Source: an uncultured bacterium
GTDB taxonomy: Bacteria > Cyanobacteriota > Vampirovibrionia > Gastranaerophilales > Gastranaerophilaceae
DNA length: 64,000 nt
Assembly: GCA_948684385.1 (NCBI GenBank)
Contig: CAPQCU010000010.1
Coordinates: forward strand, 1 to 64,000
Direction of reading: 5' to 3'
The notes under the pieces are model-generated. The model was not told the origin of the DNA. It saw nothing but the letters and a program-made list of their open reading frames with translations, and made no database searches. How positions within the stretch are numbered: position 1 is the stretch's first letter; each line of letters opens with the position of its first letter. Below, piece by piece: positions 24,471 to 32,695 of the stretch. Made by a program: the position numbers and the translations under genes.

Positions 24471-26339
24471 ATGACTAGCAGGGATTATTTGAATAACAAA
24501 TTTGATGTAATAGTAGTTGGCGCGGGACACGCAGGGTGTGAAGCCGCTTTGAGTGCTGCGCGTTTGGGCTGTAATGTTCTGTTGTGTACCTTAAATGTTG
24601 ATAACATTGCGCTCCAGCCTTGTAACCCTGCAATTGGAGGCCCTGCAAAATCCACTCTCGTGCGCGAAATCGACGCGCTTGGCGGGGTGATGGGCGAAGT
24701 TGCTGACGCAACTTATATTCAGATGAAGACTTTGAACTCTTCTAAAGGCCCTGCGGTCAGGGCTTTAAGAGCGCAGTCTGACAAAAAAGAATACACGCAG
24801 TATATGCGTAATATTCTTGAAAGCACTGATAATATCTGGATTAAGCAAACCTGCATTACAGATATTATTGTTAAAGATAAGCAAATTGTTGGAGCAGTTG
24901 ACGAGTATGGTCTTGAGTATTCCTGCCGTGCGATAATCTTAACCACAGGAACATCTCTTGAAGGCAAAATGTACGTGGGTTTACAGGCTTACTCAGGCGG
25001 AAGGCTTGGAGAACGCGCTGCAATCGGGCTTTCGCAGTCGCTTAGAGAAAACGGAATTATTACAAAGAAGCTTAAGACCGGAACTCCTGCGCGTGTTGAT
25101 AAGCGTACGATTGATTATTCAAAAATGGATGTTCAGCCGGGTGACGAAAAGTTGAGTTTTTATTCTTTCAAGCCAAACCGTCCTGTGCGTCCGCAGGTTC
25201 CTTGCTATTTAACAAGAACGAACGAAGATACTCACGCAATTATTCGTGCTAATCTTGATAAATCACCGATGTATCAGGGATTAATTCAAGGCGTCGGCCC
25301 GCGCTACTGTCCGTCGATTGAAGATAAGATTGTAAGGTTTGCGTCTAATCCTTCGCACCATATTTTTATTGAGCCTGAGGGATTAAACACTTATGAAGTT
25401 TATATTCAAGGATTTTCAACAAGTCTGCCGGCTTGTGTTCAGGTAGAAATGCTTCGTTCTCTTCCGGGATTAGAAAATGCGCATATCATTAAACCGGCTT
25501 ATGCAGTCGAATATGATTATGTTCCGGCTGTTCAGACAAAACATTCTTTAATGTCAAAAGATATTTCAGGGCTTTTCTTCGCCGGTCAGATTAACGGTAC
25601 AAGCGGTTATGAAGAAGCTGCAGCGCAGGGTTTGATTGCTGGAATAAATTCTGTTAAGTATCTGAACAATTCCGAGCCTCTGGAGCTTTCAAGAGCTTCG
25701 TCTTATATTGGAACTTTGATTGATGATTTAGTGACAAAAGATATTCAGGAGCCTTACAGAATGCTGACTTCGCGTTCTGAATACAGGCTGCTTTTAAGGC
25801 AGGATAACGCAGATTCGCGTCTTACAGAAATCGGGCATCATGTTGGTTTGATTGATGATGCTCAGTATCAAAGATTTTTGGATAAACAGGAAAATATTAA
25901 GAATGAGATAAAACGTCTTGAAGAAGCTAAACTCTCAGCGACAGAGGGGGTAAATAATGTTCTGGCAAAATATGGCGAACATATTGACCGCGGTGTAAGG
26001 TTTGCAGAGCTCTTGAAGCGCCCTAATATTACGTACAATGTTTTCAGAGAGCTTGACGAAGCTTCAAAAACAGTAAGTTCAGATGTCTCTGACGAAGTCG
26101 AAGTTTTGATTAAATATGACGGTTATATTAAGCGTCAGGAGCAGCAGGTCGATACAGCTGAGAAGCTTGAAAAATACAGAATACCTGCAAATATTGATTA
26201 TTCAAAGATTAAGCACATATCAACCGAGACAAAAGAAAAGCTCGAAAAAATCAGACCGCAGAATTTGGCGCAAGCCTCCAGAATTGGAGGAGTAAAGCCT
26301 GCGGATATTTCTGTTTTGATGGTGATGTTAAAAGGTTAG
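24471..26339 (+). CDS. mnmG: tRNA uridine-34 5-carboxymethylaminomethyl synthesis enzyme MnmG
   Basis: 622 residues, full length. FAD-binding [17 protein letters not shown] (17-33), LALQPCNP-type loop ([16 protein letters not shown], about 45-60), SLEGKMYVG region, CPSIEDKI (about 284-291) and HIFIEPEG are all standard. MnmG with MnmE modifies wobble U34 of several tRNAs, using tetrahydrofolate and FAD. mnmE is not in the window. The start follows a weak ribosome site. It ends at a strong terminator similar to that after alaS. Confidence 0.96.
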   Translation: MTSRDYLNNKFDVIVVGAGHAGCEAALSAARLGCNVLLCTLNVDNIALQPCNPAIGGPAKSTLVREIDALGGVMGEVADATYIQMKTLNSSKGPAVRALRAQSDKKEYTQYMRNILESTDNIWIKQTCITDIIVKDKQIVGAVDEYGLEYSCRAIILTTGTSLEGKMYVGLQAYSGGRLGERAAIGLSQSLRENGIITKKLKTGTPARVDKRTIDYSKMDVQPGDEKLSFYSFKPNRPVRPQVPCYLTRTNEDTHAIIRANLDKSPMYQGLIQGVGPRYCPSIEDKIVRFASNPSHHIFIEPEGLNTYEVYIQGFSTSLPACVQVEMLRSLPGLENAHIIKPAYAVEYDYVPAVQTKHSLMSKDISGLFFAGQINGTSGYEEAAAQGLIAGINSVKYLNNSEPLELSRASSYIGTLIDDLVTKDIQEPYRMLTSRSEYRLLLRQDNADSRLTEIGHHVGLIDDAQYQRFLDKQENIKNEIKRLEEAKLSATEGVNNVLAKYGEHIDRGVRFAELLKRPNITYNVFRELDEASKTVSSDVSDEVEVLIKYDGYIKRQEQQVDTAEKLEKYRIPANIDYSKIKHISTETKEKLEKIRPQNLAQASRIGGVKPADISVLMVMLKG

Positions 26340-26349
26340 ATAATAAATA

Positions 26350-26385
26350 ATGGGCGGAGCCTGAAAGGCTCCGCCCATTTGTTTT
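26350..26385 (+). terminator. Terminator after mnmG
   Basis: ATGGGCGGAGCC / GGCTCCGCCCAT around TGAAA, followed by TTGTTTT. Stem and loop are nearly the same as those after alaS (111). Confidence 0.85.
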
Positions 26386-26776
26386 ATAAATGTATAAAAT
26401 AACTGATAAACAGTACTGCAAGAATAATACTGACAATCAAGCCTATCAATGCGTTTTTGGTTTTGTAGTTTTTTATAAGCGCAATAATAAACGGCGCAAG
26501 TACCAATATCATTGGTTTAATACATATTGCAGTGTATTCACCGATTGTAAATATCAAGTCTCCGTCTTTATCTTTCATCGTCAAAACCTGAGGGTAATGC
26601 TGAATAAGAGCCAGAATTATGATATTTGATAACGCCCAGATAACGCATATTGCCGTACCTACAGGCAGAAGATATTTTGTTAAATCTTCTTTTTTAAGCT
26701 TTGTTGTGCAGTACGGGCAGTTAAGGCTTTCTTCCGGTATTGATTGTTTGCAGTAAGGACAGATTATTTCGCTCAT
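26384..26776 (-). CDS. Zinc-ribbon membrane protein
   Basis: 130 residues. An N-terminal zinc ribbon (CPYC at 5-8, CPYC at 20-23) is followed by three hydrophobic segments (about 37-57, 82-102, 108-129). Between the first two lies TMKDKDGDLIFTIGEY, an outside or inside loop. The start overlaps the stop of the upstream gene (ATGA). It is the last gene of a four-gene minus-strand run of small membrane proteins. The precise role is unknown. Confidence 0.75.
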   Translation of the reverse strand: MSEIICPYCKQSIPEESLNCPYCTTKLKKEDLTKYLLPVGTAICVIWALSNIIILALIQHYPQVLTMKDKDGDLIFTIGEYTAICIKPMILVLAPFIIALIKNYKTKNALIGLIVSIILAVLFISYFIHL

Positions 26777-27192
26777 GAATTTGCTCCTGCAACTGCAATT
26801 GCGAGACCCAGAGTAAATAACAAGAACAGGATTAAAGCTAATGGTATAAGGCTTATAACAAATATTGTGATACCTGTATTAGCGCTGTAATTTCTAAGCG
26901 GGCGTCCTTTTCCGTCTTTGAATTTGTTAAAACAAATCAGTATAAAGTCGATGTACGCCCAGATACCGCAGCCGCCTAAAGTTAAAAGCTGCGCAATACC
27001 TGTTGCGATGTTTCCTGTATAAAATCTATGGACTCCATATACACCCAGAAACCAGGCGAATAAAAGTGTTTCAAGGAAGCCGGCAGGTTTGTCTGCCTGT
27101 TCAACAGCAGGTGTAAGCCAGTTCTGGCAGGCGTGGCATCTTACTGCTTCATCAGCGATTTCTGCTCCGCAATGGGGACAAGTTTTACTCAT
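26773..27192 (-). CDS. Zinc-ribbon TM2-domain membrane protein
   Basis: 139 residues: a zinc ribbon (CPHC, then CHAC at about 5-22), then a TM2 domain with FAWFLGVYGVHRFYTGNIAT and LLTLGGCGIWAYIDFI, then an additional C-terminal membrane helix. TM2 domains are found in many small bacterial membrane proteins of unsettled function. It is a paralogue of the next upstream protein and is four-base coupled to the downstream gene. Confidence 0.85.
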   Translation of the reverse strand: MSKTCPHCGAEIADEAVRCHACQNWLTPAVEQADKPAGFLETLLFAWFLGVYGVHRFYTGNIATGIAQLLTLGGCGIWAYIDFILICFNKFKDGKGRPLRNYSANTGITIFVISLIPLALILFLLFTLGLAIAVAGANS

Positions 27193-27197
27193 TTTAA

Positions 27198-27509
27198 TTA
27201 TCCTTTCAAAGCTCCAACTATAGCAGCTGAGTTAGTAATTGTTGATAAAATAACTAATGCAAGCCATACGTAGAAAAATGTTAAGCCAAGATTTTTGTTG
27301 TATTCTGCAAGTTCCTGACCGTCAGCATCTCTAAAGTTGTTGAAACAAATGTTGATAAAATCGATAAGAGCCCAGATGCCGCATCCGCCTAAAGTTAAAA
27401 GCTGTAAAATACCGAGTCCTATATAACCTGTATAAAATCTGTGGACACCTAAGCTTCCCAAAAAGAATGATAACAAAAGTGTTGCTACATAGTTTCTTTG
27501 TTGTTGCAT
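27198..27509 (-). CDS. TM2-domain membrane protein
   Basis: 103 residues. The TM2 signature is clear: LLSFFLGSLGVHRFYTGYIG and LLTLGGCGIWALIDFINICF, followed by a third membrane helix. It lacks the zinc ribbon of its downstream paralogue. It overlaps the 3' end of the DUF2752 gene by 25 bases, so translation is probably coupled. Confidence 0.85.
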   Translation of the reverse strand: MQQQRNYVATLLLSFFLGSLGVHRFYTGYIGLGILQLLTLGGCGIWALIDFINICFNNFRDADGQELAEYNKNLGLTFFYVWLALVILSTITNSAAIVGALKG

Positions 27510-27802
27510 GATAAACCTCTTTCTTTTTTCTGAACTTCTCTAACTAATGTTTTTATCCAAATATACACCATAAGCGGTGCAACTAAAACTATTTTGGGGT
27601 TAAGAGCGTATGCTTCTTTAAAATGCAGCTGAAATAATTCGTTAAAAGCTCTTGTCATTCCGCATCCGGGGCAATTGTGACCTGTTATAAGCTTGAAAAT
27701 ACAAATAGTATGTGTATTGTAGCGGGCTAAAATTGTGACACATAAATAGAAAATAACGGGTAAAATTATCAAGAATGCGATATTAAGATTTTCTTTTTTC
27801 AT
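27485..27802 (-). CDS. DUF2752 family membrane protein
   Basis: 105 residues. The signature TGHNCPGCGMTRAFNELF (about 40-57) is diagnostic of DUF2752, and two membrane helices flank it (about 8-26 and 70-88). The family often occurs near TM2-domain genes, as here; its role is unknown. It is the first gene of the small membrane-protein run and is divergent from glgA. Confidence 0.85.
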   Translation of the reverse strand: MKKENLNIAFLIILPVIFYLCVTILARYNTHTICIFKLITGHNCPGCGMTRAFNELFQLHFKEAYALNPKIVLVAPLMVYIWIKTLVREVQKKERGLSCNNKETM

Positions 27803-27909
27803 TTCTACAGCCAGAATACTTCAATTTTACAAAACGGAAATCATATATTTACATTATTTTGATTTAAGAATATAATTCTCATGTCCGTTAAAAAATAGGA
27901 GTAAATTTT

Positions 27910-29349
27910 ATGAAAATATTGTTTGCAGCAGCAGAAGTTTCACCTTTTTCAAAAGCAGGCGGTTTATCAGATGTAGTTGGAAGCTTGCCTAAAGCATTGG
28001 AAAAAGACGCTGAGATTGCAATTTTTACTCCGCTTCACGGATGCATAGACAGACAAAAATGGGGAATAAAAGAGCTTGAAAATTCCGAAATGTGGATTAC
28101 TTTCGGCTCTTCTCCGCAGAAATTTAAGCTTTTTATGACAAAGCTTCCGAACACTGATATCAATGTTTTCTTTGTAGAAAACGACTGGTATTTTTCCTGC
28201 TTTAAGGAAGTTTATCCGAGATGGCTTGACCCTAGGTATGAACACGAAAGATACGTTGCGTTTTCTCTTGCAACATTAGAATATGCAAAACAGCTGAACT
28301 TTAGAGCAGATGTAATCCATTCTAATGACTGGCATACAGCGATGATTCCTTTGTATATTAAAGCGAATTATAAGTTTGATGAGTTCTGGTCAAATACAAA
28401 AAATGTCTTTGAAATCCATAATCTTGCTTATCAGGGTGTGTGGTTCGAAGATATTCTGGATTTTGCAAATATGCGCAAAGATATTGTGTTCAATGAATGG
28501 GGCTGCGAACATTACGGGCGTGTTAACTGGATGAAAGGAGCAATTAATTATGCTGATAAAGTTGTTGCGGTTTCTCCAAACTACGCGCGTGAAATTTTAA
28601 CCGGCGAATACGGAGAAGGCATGGATTATACCTTAAGAGGACATCAGAATAAGTTAACCGGTATTGTGAACGGCATTGACTATGATGCTTTTAACCCGAA
28701 AACAGATAAAACATTGGTTAAAAATTATGATGTTAAATCTTTAGAAAACAAAGAAGAGTGCAAAAAGAAAATTCTTGAATATTTCGGACTTAAATATAAT
28801 CCGGAACGCCCTTTGATTGCTTTGATTTCAAGACTTGTTGACCAGAAAGGTCTGGATTTAATCAGACAAGTTGAAAACGATTTGAGAAACCTTGAAGCAG
28901 ATTTTATTTTCTTAGGTTCAGGTGATAAATCGTATGAAAACTTATTCATCTGGCTTTCAAATAATACGCCGAATATCAGGACTTATGTCGGATATAGAGG
29001 CGATTTGGCAAACCAGATTTATGCAGGTAGCGACTTTTTCTTAATGCCATCAAAGTTTGAACCTTGCGGGTTATCGCAGCTTATTGCAATGCGTTTCGGC
29101 TCTTTACCGATTGTAAGAGCAACCGGCGGGTTAGAAGATACAGTTACCGGATATCCTTTAGACAATTCAAACGGGTTTAAGTTCTGGGGATATGACGGAT
29201 GGGCAATGAAAGATGCGATTTTAACAGCGATGAGTGTTTATAAGGATAAATATACATTTAATGCAATGCGCAAATCTGCAATGGAAGCAGATTTTAGCTG
29301 GAAGGAAAGCGCAAAAAAATATCTGGAAATGTATAAAGCGTTGGTGTAG
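27910..29349 (+). CDS. glgA: Glycogen (starch) synthase
   Basis: 479 residues, typical of GT5. The ADP-glucose site SKAGGLSDVVG (15-25), SNDWHTAMIP (about 138-147), the C-terminal Rossmann part and the PSKFEPCGLSQLIAM nucleotide-binding motif (about 380) are all present. It elongates alpha-1,4-glucan from ADP-glucose in the cytoplasm. The next gene, of an envelope-lipid type, starts on the base directly after this stop, so glgA is likely co-transcribed with the aryl-polyene-like cluster. Confidence 0.95.
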   Translation: MKILFAAAEVSPFSKAGGLSDVVGSLPKALEKDAEIAIFTPLHGCIDRQKWGIKELENSEMWITFGSSPQKFKLFMTKLPNTDINVFFVENDWYFSCFKEVYPRWLDPRYEHERYVAFSLATLEYAKQLNFRADVIHSNDWHTAMIPLYIKANYKFDEFWSNTKNVFEIHNLAYQGVWFEDILDFANMRKDIVFNEWGCEHYGRVNWMKGAINYADKVVAVSPNYAREILTGEYGEGMDYTLRGHQNKLTGIVNGIDYDAFNPKTDKTLVKNYDVKSLENKEECKKKILEYFGLKYNPERPLIALISRLVDQKGLDLIRQVENDLRNLEADFIFLGSGDKSYENLFIWLSNNTPNIRTYVGYRGDLANQIYAGSDFFLMPSKFEPCGLSQLIAMRFGSLPIVRATGGLEDTVTGYPLDNSNGFKFWGYDGWAMKDAILTAMSVYKDKYTFNAMRKSAMEADFSWKESAKKYLEMYKALV

Positions 29350-30063
29350 ATGAAGTATATCCGTTCTTTTTTTGCAATATTTTGTTTTGGAGTTTTTGGA
29401 GCGGGAGCTGCAATTCTTAACTTTGTACTCTTTCCGTTTATAAAAAATAACAAAGAGCTTTGCTCTGATATTATTCACTGTCTCTGGAAATTTTTTGTTA
29501 ATTTGATGATGTTTTTGAGGCTTTTTAAACTTGATATTAAAAGATTAGATAAGATTGAAAACAAAGTGATTGTCTCAACTCATCCAAGCTTTATTGATAT
29601 TGTTATTCTTATTTCGCTCATTCCGCGCTCTACCTGTTTTGTGAAAAAAGAGCTTGCGCATAACCCGATTTTGAAAAACCTTGTGTCAAGTATTTTTATT
29701 ACTAATGAAGTTGAGCTTGATGAGTTAAAGTCTGAGTCTAAGAAGATGCTTGATAGAGGATTTAATGTTATTATTTTCCCTTCGGGTATCAGACACCGGA
29801 GGGATGAGTTTCCAAAGATTAAAAAAGGTGCTTCTTTGATTGCACTAAACTCCGGTAAAAATATTGTACCGGTAAGATTTTATTCCGATAGAGATTTTTT
29901 GTTTATTAACCAGCCTTTTTACGCCGTGAGTGACAGGCGTGTGACTTTTGAAATTCAACAGATGAATGAGATTAAGGTTGAAGATTTTACCTGCGAGAAT
30001 GAAATTGTTGCTAAGAAAAAAATCACAGAACGGATTGTTAAAGAACTTTATGATATAATGTAG
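29350..30063 (+). CDS. PlsC-like 1-acyl-glycerol-3-phosphate acyltransferase family protein
   Basis: 237 residues. The acyltransferase motif HxxxxD is seen in STHPSFIDIV (about 77-86); a second motif, FPSGIRHRRDEF (about 139-150), replaces the usual FPEGTR. An N-terminal hydrophobic segment (5-33) anchors it. It starts directly after glgA and ends two bases before the first carrier-protein gene. In aryl-polyene clusters such acyltransferases attach the polyene to a lipid; here that is inferred from context. Confidence 0.75.
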   Translation: MKYIRSFFAIFCFGVFGAGAAILNFVLFPFIKNNKELCSDIIHCLWKFFVNLMMFLRLFKLDIKRLDKIENKVIVSTHPSFIDIVILISLIPRSTCFVKKELAHNPILKNLVSSIFITNEVELDELKSESKKMLDRGFNVIIFPSGIRHRRDEFPKIKKGASLIALNSGKNIVPVRFYSDRDFLFINQPFYAVSDRRVTFEIQQMNEIKVEDFTCENEIVAKKKITERIVKELYDIM

Positions 30064-30065
30064 CT

Positions 30066-30323
30066 ATGGATGTAAGAGAAGATTTAAAGAAATTGATTAT
30101 TGAAACTCTGGCGCTTGAAGAAATTTCGCCTGAGGATATCAAAGATGATGAACCGCTTTTTAATGAAGGCTTAGGACTTGATAGTATTGATGCGCTTGAG
30201 CTTGGAATGGCTTTGAAACGCAAATATGATATTACTCTGGAATCTAATAAAGAAGAAAACAAAAAGTATTTTTACTCAATTGAAACTTTGAGTAAGTTAG
30301 TGGAGTCAAAAATCAATGGCTGA
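30066..30323 (+). CDS. Acyl carrier protein, cluster-specific (first)
   Basis: 85 residues. The phosphopantetheine serine is in LGLDSIDALELG (about 38-49). It differs clearly from AcpP at 7035 in using DSID in place of DSLD and in its C-terminal half. It overlaps the second carrier gene by eight bases. Two adjacent carrier proteins are typical of aryl-polyene/flexirubin-type clusters. Confidence 0.88.
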   Translation: MDVREDLKKLIIETLALEEISPEDIKDDEPLFNEGLGLDSIDALELGMALKRKYDITLESNKEENKKYFYSIETLSKLVESKING

Positions 30324-30570
30324 GAAGTATACAAAAGAACAGATTTTTGAAGAGCTTAAGACAATTCTTGTAGAAGAGCTTGAGCTCAAGGAAGAAGATG
30401 TCAAGCTTGAAGCTAATTTGTTTGAAGATTTGGATTTAGATAGCATTGATGCTGTTGATATTGCTGTGAGGATGCAAAAATTTACGGATAAAAAACTTTC
30501 TCCTGCTGAATTTAAGCAAATCAGAACAGTGGGCGATATTGTGGAAGCGGTTTATGCGCTTCTCGATTAA
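30316..30570 (+). CDS. Acyl carrier protein, cluster-specific (second)
   Basis: 84 residues, acidic, with the phosphopantetheine serine in LDLDSIDAVDIAV (about 40-52). It overlaps the first carrier gene by eight bases and the next gene by about 17, so all three are translationally coupled. Likely carries the growing or finished acyl chain in the cluster's pathway. Confidence 0.88.
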   Translation: MAEKYTKEQIFEELKTILVEELELKEEDVKLEANLFEDLDLDSIDAVDIAVRMQKFTDKKLSPAEFKQIRTVGDIVEAVYALLD

Positions 30571-30958
30571 ATCTTTGCTGCCTTTTTTAGGAATGTTTGC
30601 AGTTATTTTTTTGTTTCATTTTACGGATTTAATCGTGCTAAAGTTTTATCCTCCGATTGTTAATTTTTGTCTTTTTTTGATTTTTTTCTCGTCAATTTTT
30701 CAAGAGAAAACTGTTATTCAAAAAATGGCTCTTCTTATGGAGCCGGATGCGAATGAAGCTGTAATGAGCTATACAAGAAAACTTACTTATGTCTGGGCAG
30801 CGTTTACGTTTGTGAATTTTCTTGTCTCTTTTTGGACAGTCTTTTTACCTGAAAAAATTTGGGCTGTTTATAACGGCTGTATTTCTTATATTCTTGTAGG
30901 CTGTGTTTTTATTATAGAATATATTGTAAGAATAAATTTTAAGAGGAAGCATGGATAA
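30554..30958 (+). CDS. Small membrane protein of the aryl-polyene cluster type (COG4648-like)
   Basis: About 134 residues from the ATG at 30554, inside the end of the second carrier gene; an earlier in-frame TTG at 30539 is less likely. Four hydrophobic segments are visible (about 5-23, 27-45, 70-90, 98-118). The position, directly after two carrier proteins and before an AMP-ligase, matches the COG4648-type membrane protein in aryl-polyene clusters. Its biochemical role is not known. Confidence 0.6.
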   Translation: MRFSIKSLLPFLGMFAVIFLFHFTDLIVLKFYPPIVNFCLFLIFFSSIFQEKTVIQKMALLMEPDANEAVMSYTRKLTYVWAAFTFVNFLVSFWTVFLPEKIWAVYNGCISYILVGCVFIIEYIVRINFKRKHG

Positions 30959-32231
30959 CAAAAATTCTGTGATTATCTTTAAAACCGGAGGTACGACTTC
31001 TAAGGGTAAAGTTGTAAGAAAATCTGCTGAGAATTTTGAAAAAGAGAGCAGAGATATTTGTGAAGCTCTCGGGCTTGAAGGTGATTTGGAGTTTATTACA
31101 ACAACCACTGTAGAGCATCTTTTCGGGTATTCTTTTTATTACAGCCTGCCGAGGGTGTGCGGGTTTAGAAGATGTGAGACAAGAATAGATTATCCTGAAG
31201 ATATTTGTGTTGAAAACGCTGTGCTTATTACGACTCCTTCTTTTCTTGAAGTTATGCGAAAATATGATGTGCAACCTCCTGTAAACCCCAAGGTAATTAT
31301 TACCGCCGGAGCAAAACTTGAGGATGAAACTTTTGCTTATGCTCTTAAAATCGCAGATAAAGTTGTTGATGTTTATGGAAGCACGGAAACCGGTATTATT
31401 GGCTTCAGGACAACTTTTGAGACAAAACGGTTAACTCTTTTTAAGGGTATAAAAATTCTTGAAACAGGTGAAGATTTTACTAAAATAGAAACGGAATATT
31501 CGCTTGAAAGCCCTGTAATAATCGAGGATAGAATAAAAGTTGTTGACGGAGGCATCGAGTTTCTTAAAAGAGCCGGCAGAGTTTTAAAAGTTCAGGAAAA
31601 GAGGATTCTTTCCGATGAGATAGAAAGTGAGATTAAAAAATCTGAGCTTATAGAAGATGTTTACTGTTTTGAACATGGCGGAAAGCTTGCTGCTCTTGCA
31701 GTTTTAACTGATGAAGGTAAAGATTTTGTGATACAGAATGATAAACTTTCGATTGTCAAAAAACTTAAATCAGAGCTTAAAGACAGTTTCGAAGTTGTTC
31801 CACAAAAGTGGAAATTTTTTGATGAAATACCGCGTAAAACTAACGGAAAAATTGATAGAGATTTGATAGCTGAGTTGTTTGATTTGAACCTGTCTCTGCC
31901 TCTTGTACTTTCAAGGTTCAGGGAAGATAATGTCGGAGTTTTTAAGCTTGCTTTTCTTAAAAACAGCAATTTCTTTAAAGGACATTTTGACGGTTTTCCG
32001 ATACTTCCCGGTGTTGTCCAGTTATTTTATGCAAACTGGTTTACAAAGCTTGCTTTCGGGATGGATTGTACAAAAGGGCAGATTAGAAAAGTTAAATTTA
32101 CAAACATAATACACCCTTCTGAAATTGTTGAGCTGGAGCTTAAAAAAACGGAGAAAGGTGTTGAATACAGATTTTTACGTGAAAATTCTGTATGCTCTTC
32201 AGGTCAGCTTCCACTGGAGAGTGATTTATGA
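30951..32231 (+). CDS. AMP-ligase fused to an ApeI/FabZ-like dehydratase domain
   Basis: 426 residues. Residues 1-310 are an adenylate-forming domain: the Ser/Thr/Gly-rich loop FKTGGTTSKGK (about 10-20), VYGSTETGIIGFR (about 139-151) and the terminal catalytic lysine in RKTNGKIDRD. The stretch normally before the first motif is absent. Residues 330-426 are a hotdog domain with NFFKGHFDGFPILPGVVQL, the dehydratase signature. Aryl-polyene clusters encode both functions, often as separate genes. It likely activates and loads a starter acid onto carrier protein and dehydrates hydroxyacyl-ACP. Confidence 0.8.
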   Translation: MDNKNSVIIFKTGGTTSKGKVVRKSAENFEKESRDICEALGLEGDLEFITTTTVEHLFGYSFYYSLPRVCGFRRCETRIDYPEDICVENAVLITTPSFLEVMRKYDVQPPVNPKVIITAGAKLEDETFAYALKIADKVVDVYGSTETGIIGFRTTFETKRLTLFKGIKILETGEDFTKIETEYSLESPVIIEDRIKVVDGGIEFLKRAGRVLKVQEKRILSDEIESEIKKSELIEDVYCFEHGGKLAALAVLTDEGKDFVIQNDKLSIVKKLKSELKDSFEVVPQKWKFFDEIPRKTNGKIDRDLIAELFDLNLSLPLVLSRFREDNVGVFKLAFLKNSNFFKGHFDGFPILPGVVQLFYANWFTKLAFGMDCTKGQIRKVKFTNIIHPSEIVELELKKTEKGVEYRFLRENSVCSSGQLPLESDL

Positions 32232-32695
32232 GAATATTTTGGGTTTTAATTTTTATTGCTGCGCCTGTGTTTGCCCAACACTTGTCTGAAATCGCTTCAC
32301 AAATCCCGCAGTTTGAGAGTATAAGGTGTAAATTCAAACAGGAAAAACAAGTTTCCGGCATGGTGTTTAAATCTTCAGGTGATTTTGTTTTTGAAAAAGA
32401 TAAAGGAGTAACTTTTTATACGACTTATCCGGTAAAAAGCACAGCTTCTTATACTACAAAAGAATATCGTCATATTAACAATGTGATAAACGCGATTTCC
32501 AATAAAAATTATTCGAAACTTGAGAAAGATTTTGAGTTCAGTTTTGATAATCAGCTTCTTAAGCTTATACCAAAACCGGCTTCTCAAGCTTATAATCACT
32601 TAAAATCACTGGAAATTACGGTCGGTGAGACAAAAATTGATAAAATTGTGATTTTACTTTGTGACGGTACAAAAACTTCGATTTGGTTTCAATGA
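32228..32695 (+). CDS. LolA-like outer-membrane lipoprotein carrier family protein
   Basis: 155 residues with a signal peptide (cleavage after VFA-QHL, residue 16). The mature protein has the LolA-like start (IPQFESIRCKFKQEKQV) followed by alternating beta strands. LolA-like proteins are regular members of aryl-polyene clusters, thought to help move the lipid-linked product across the periplasm. It overlaps both neighbours by four bases. Confidence 0.75.
   Translation: MRIFWVLIFIAAPVFAQHLSEIASQIPQFESIRCKFKQEKQVSGMVFKSSGDFVFEKDKGVTFYTTYPVKSTASYTTKEYRHINNVINAISNKNYSKLEKDFEFSFDNQLLKLIPKPASQAYNHLKSLEITVGETKIDKIVILLCDGTKTSIWFQ

Noticed and set aside
26384..27802. Toxin-antitoxin or secretion function for the TM2/zinc-ribbon run
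   Set aside because: No supporting motif; TM2 and DUF2752 proteins commonly occur together without known function.
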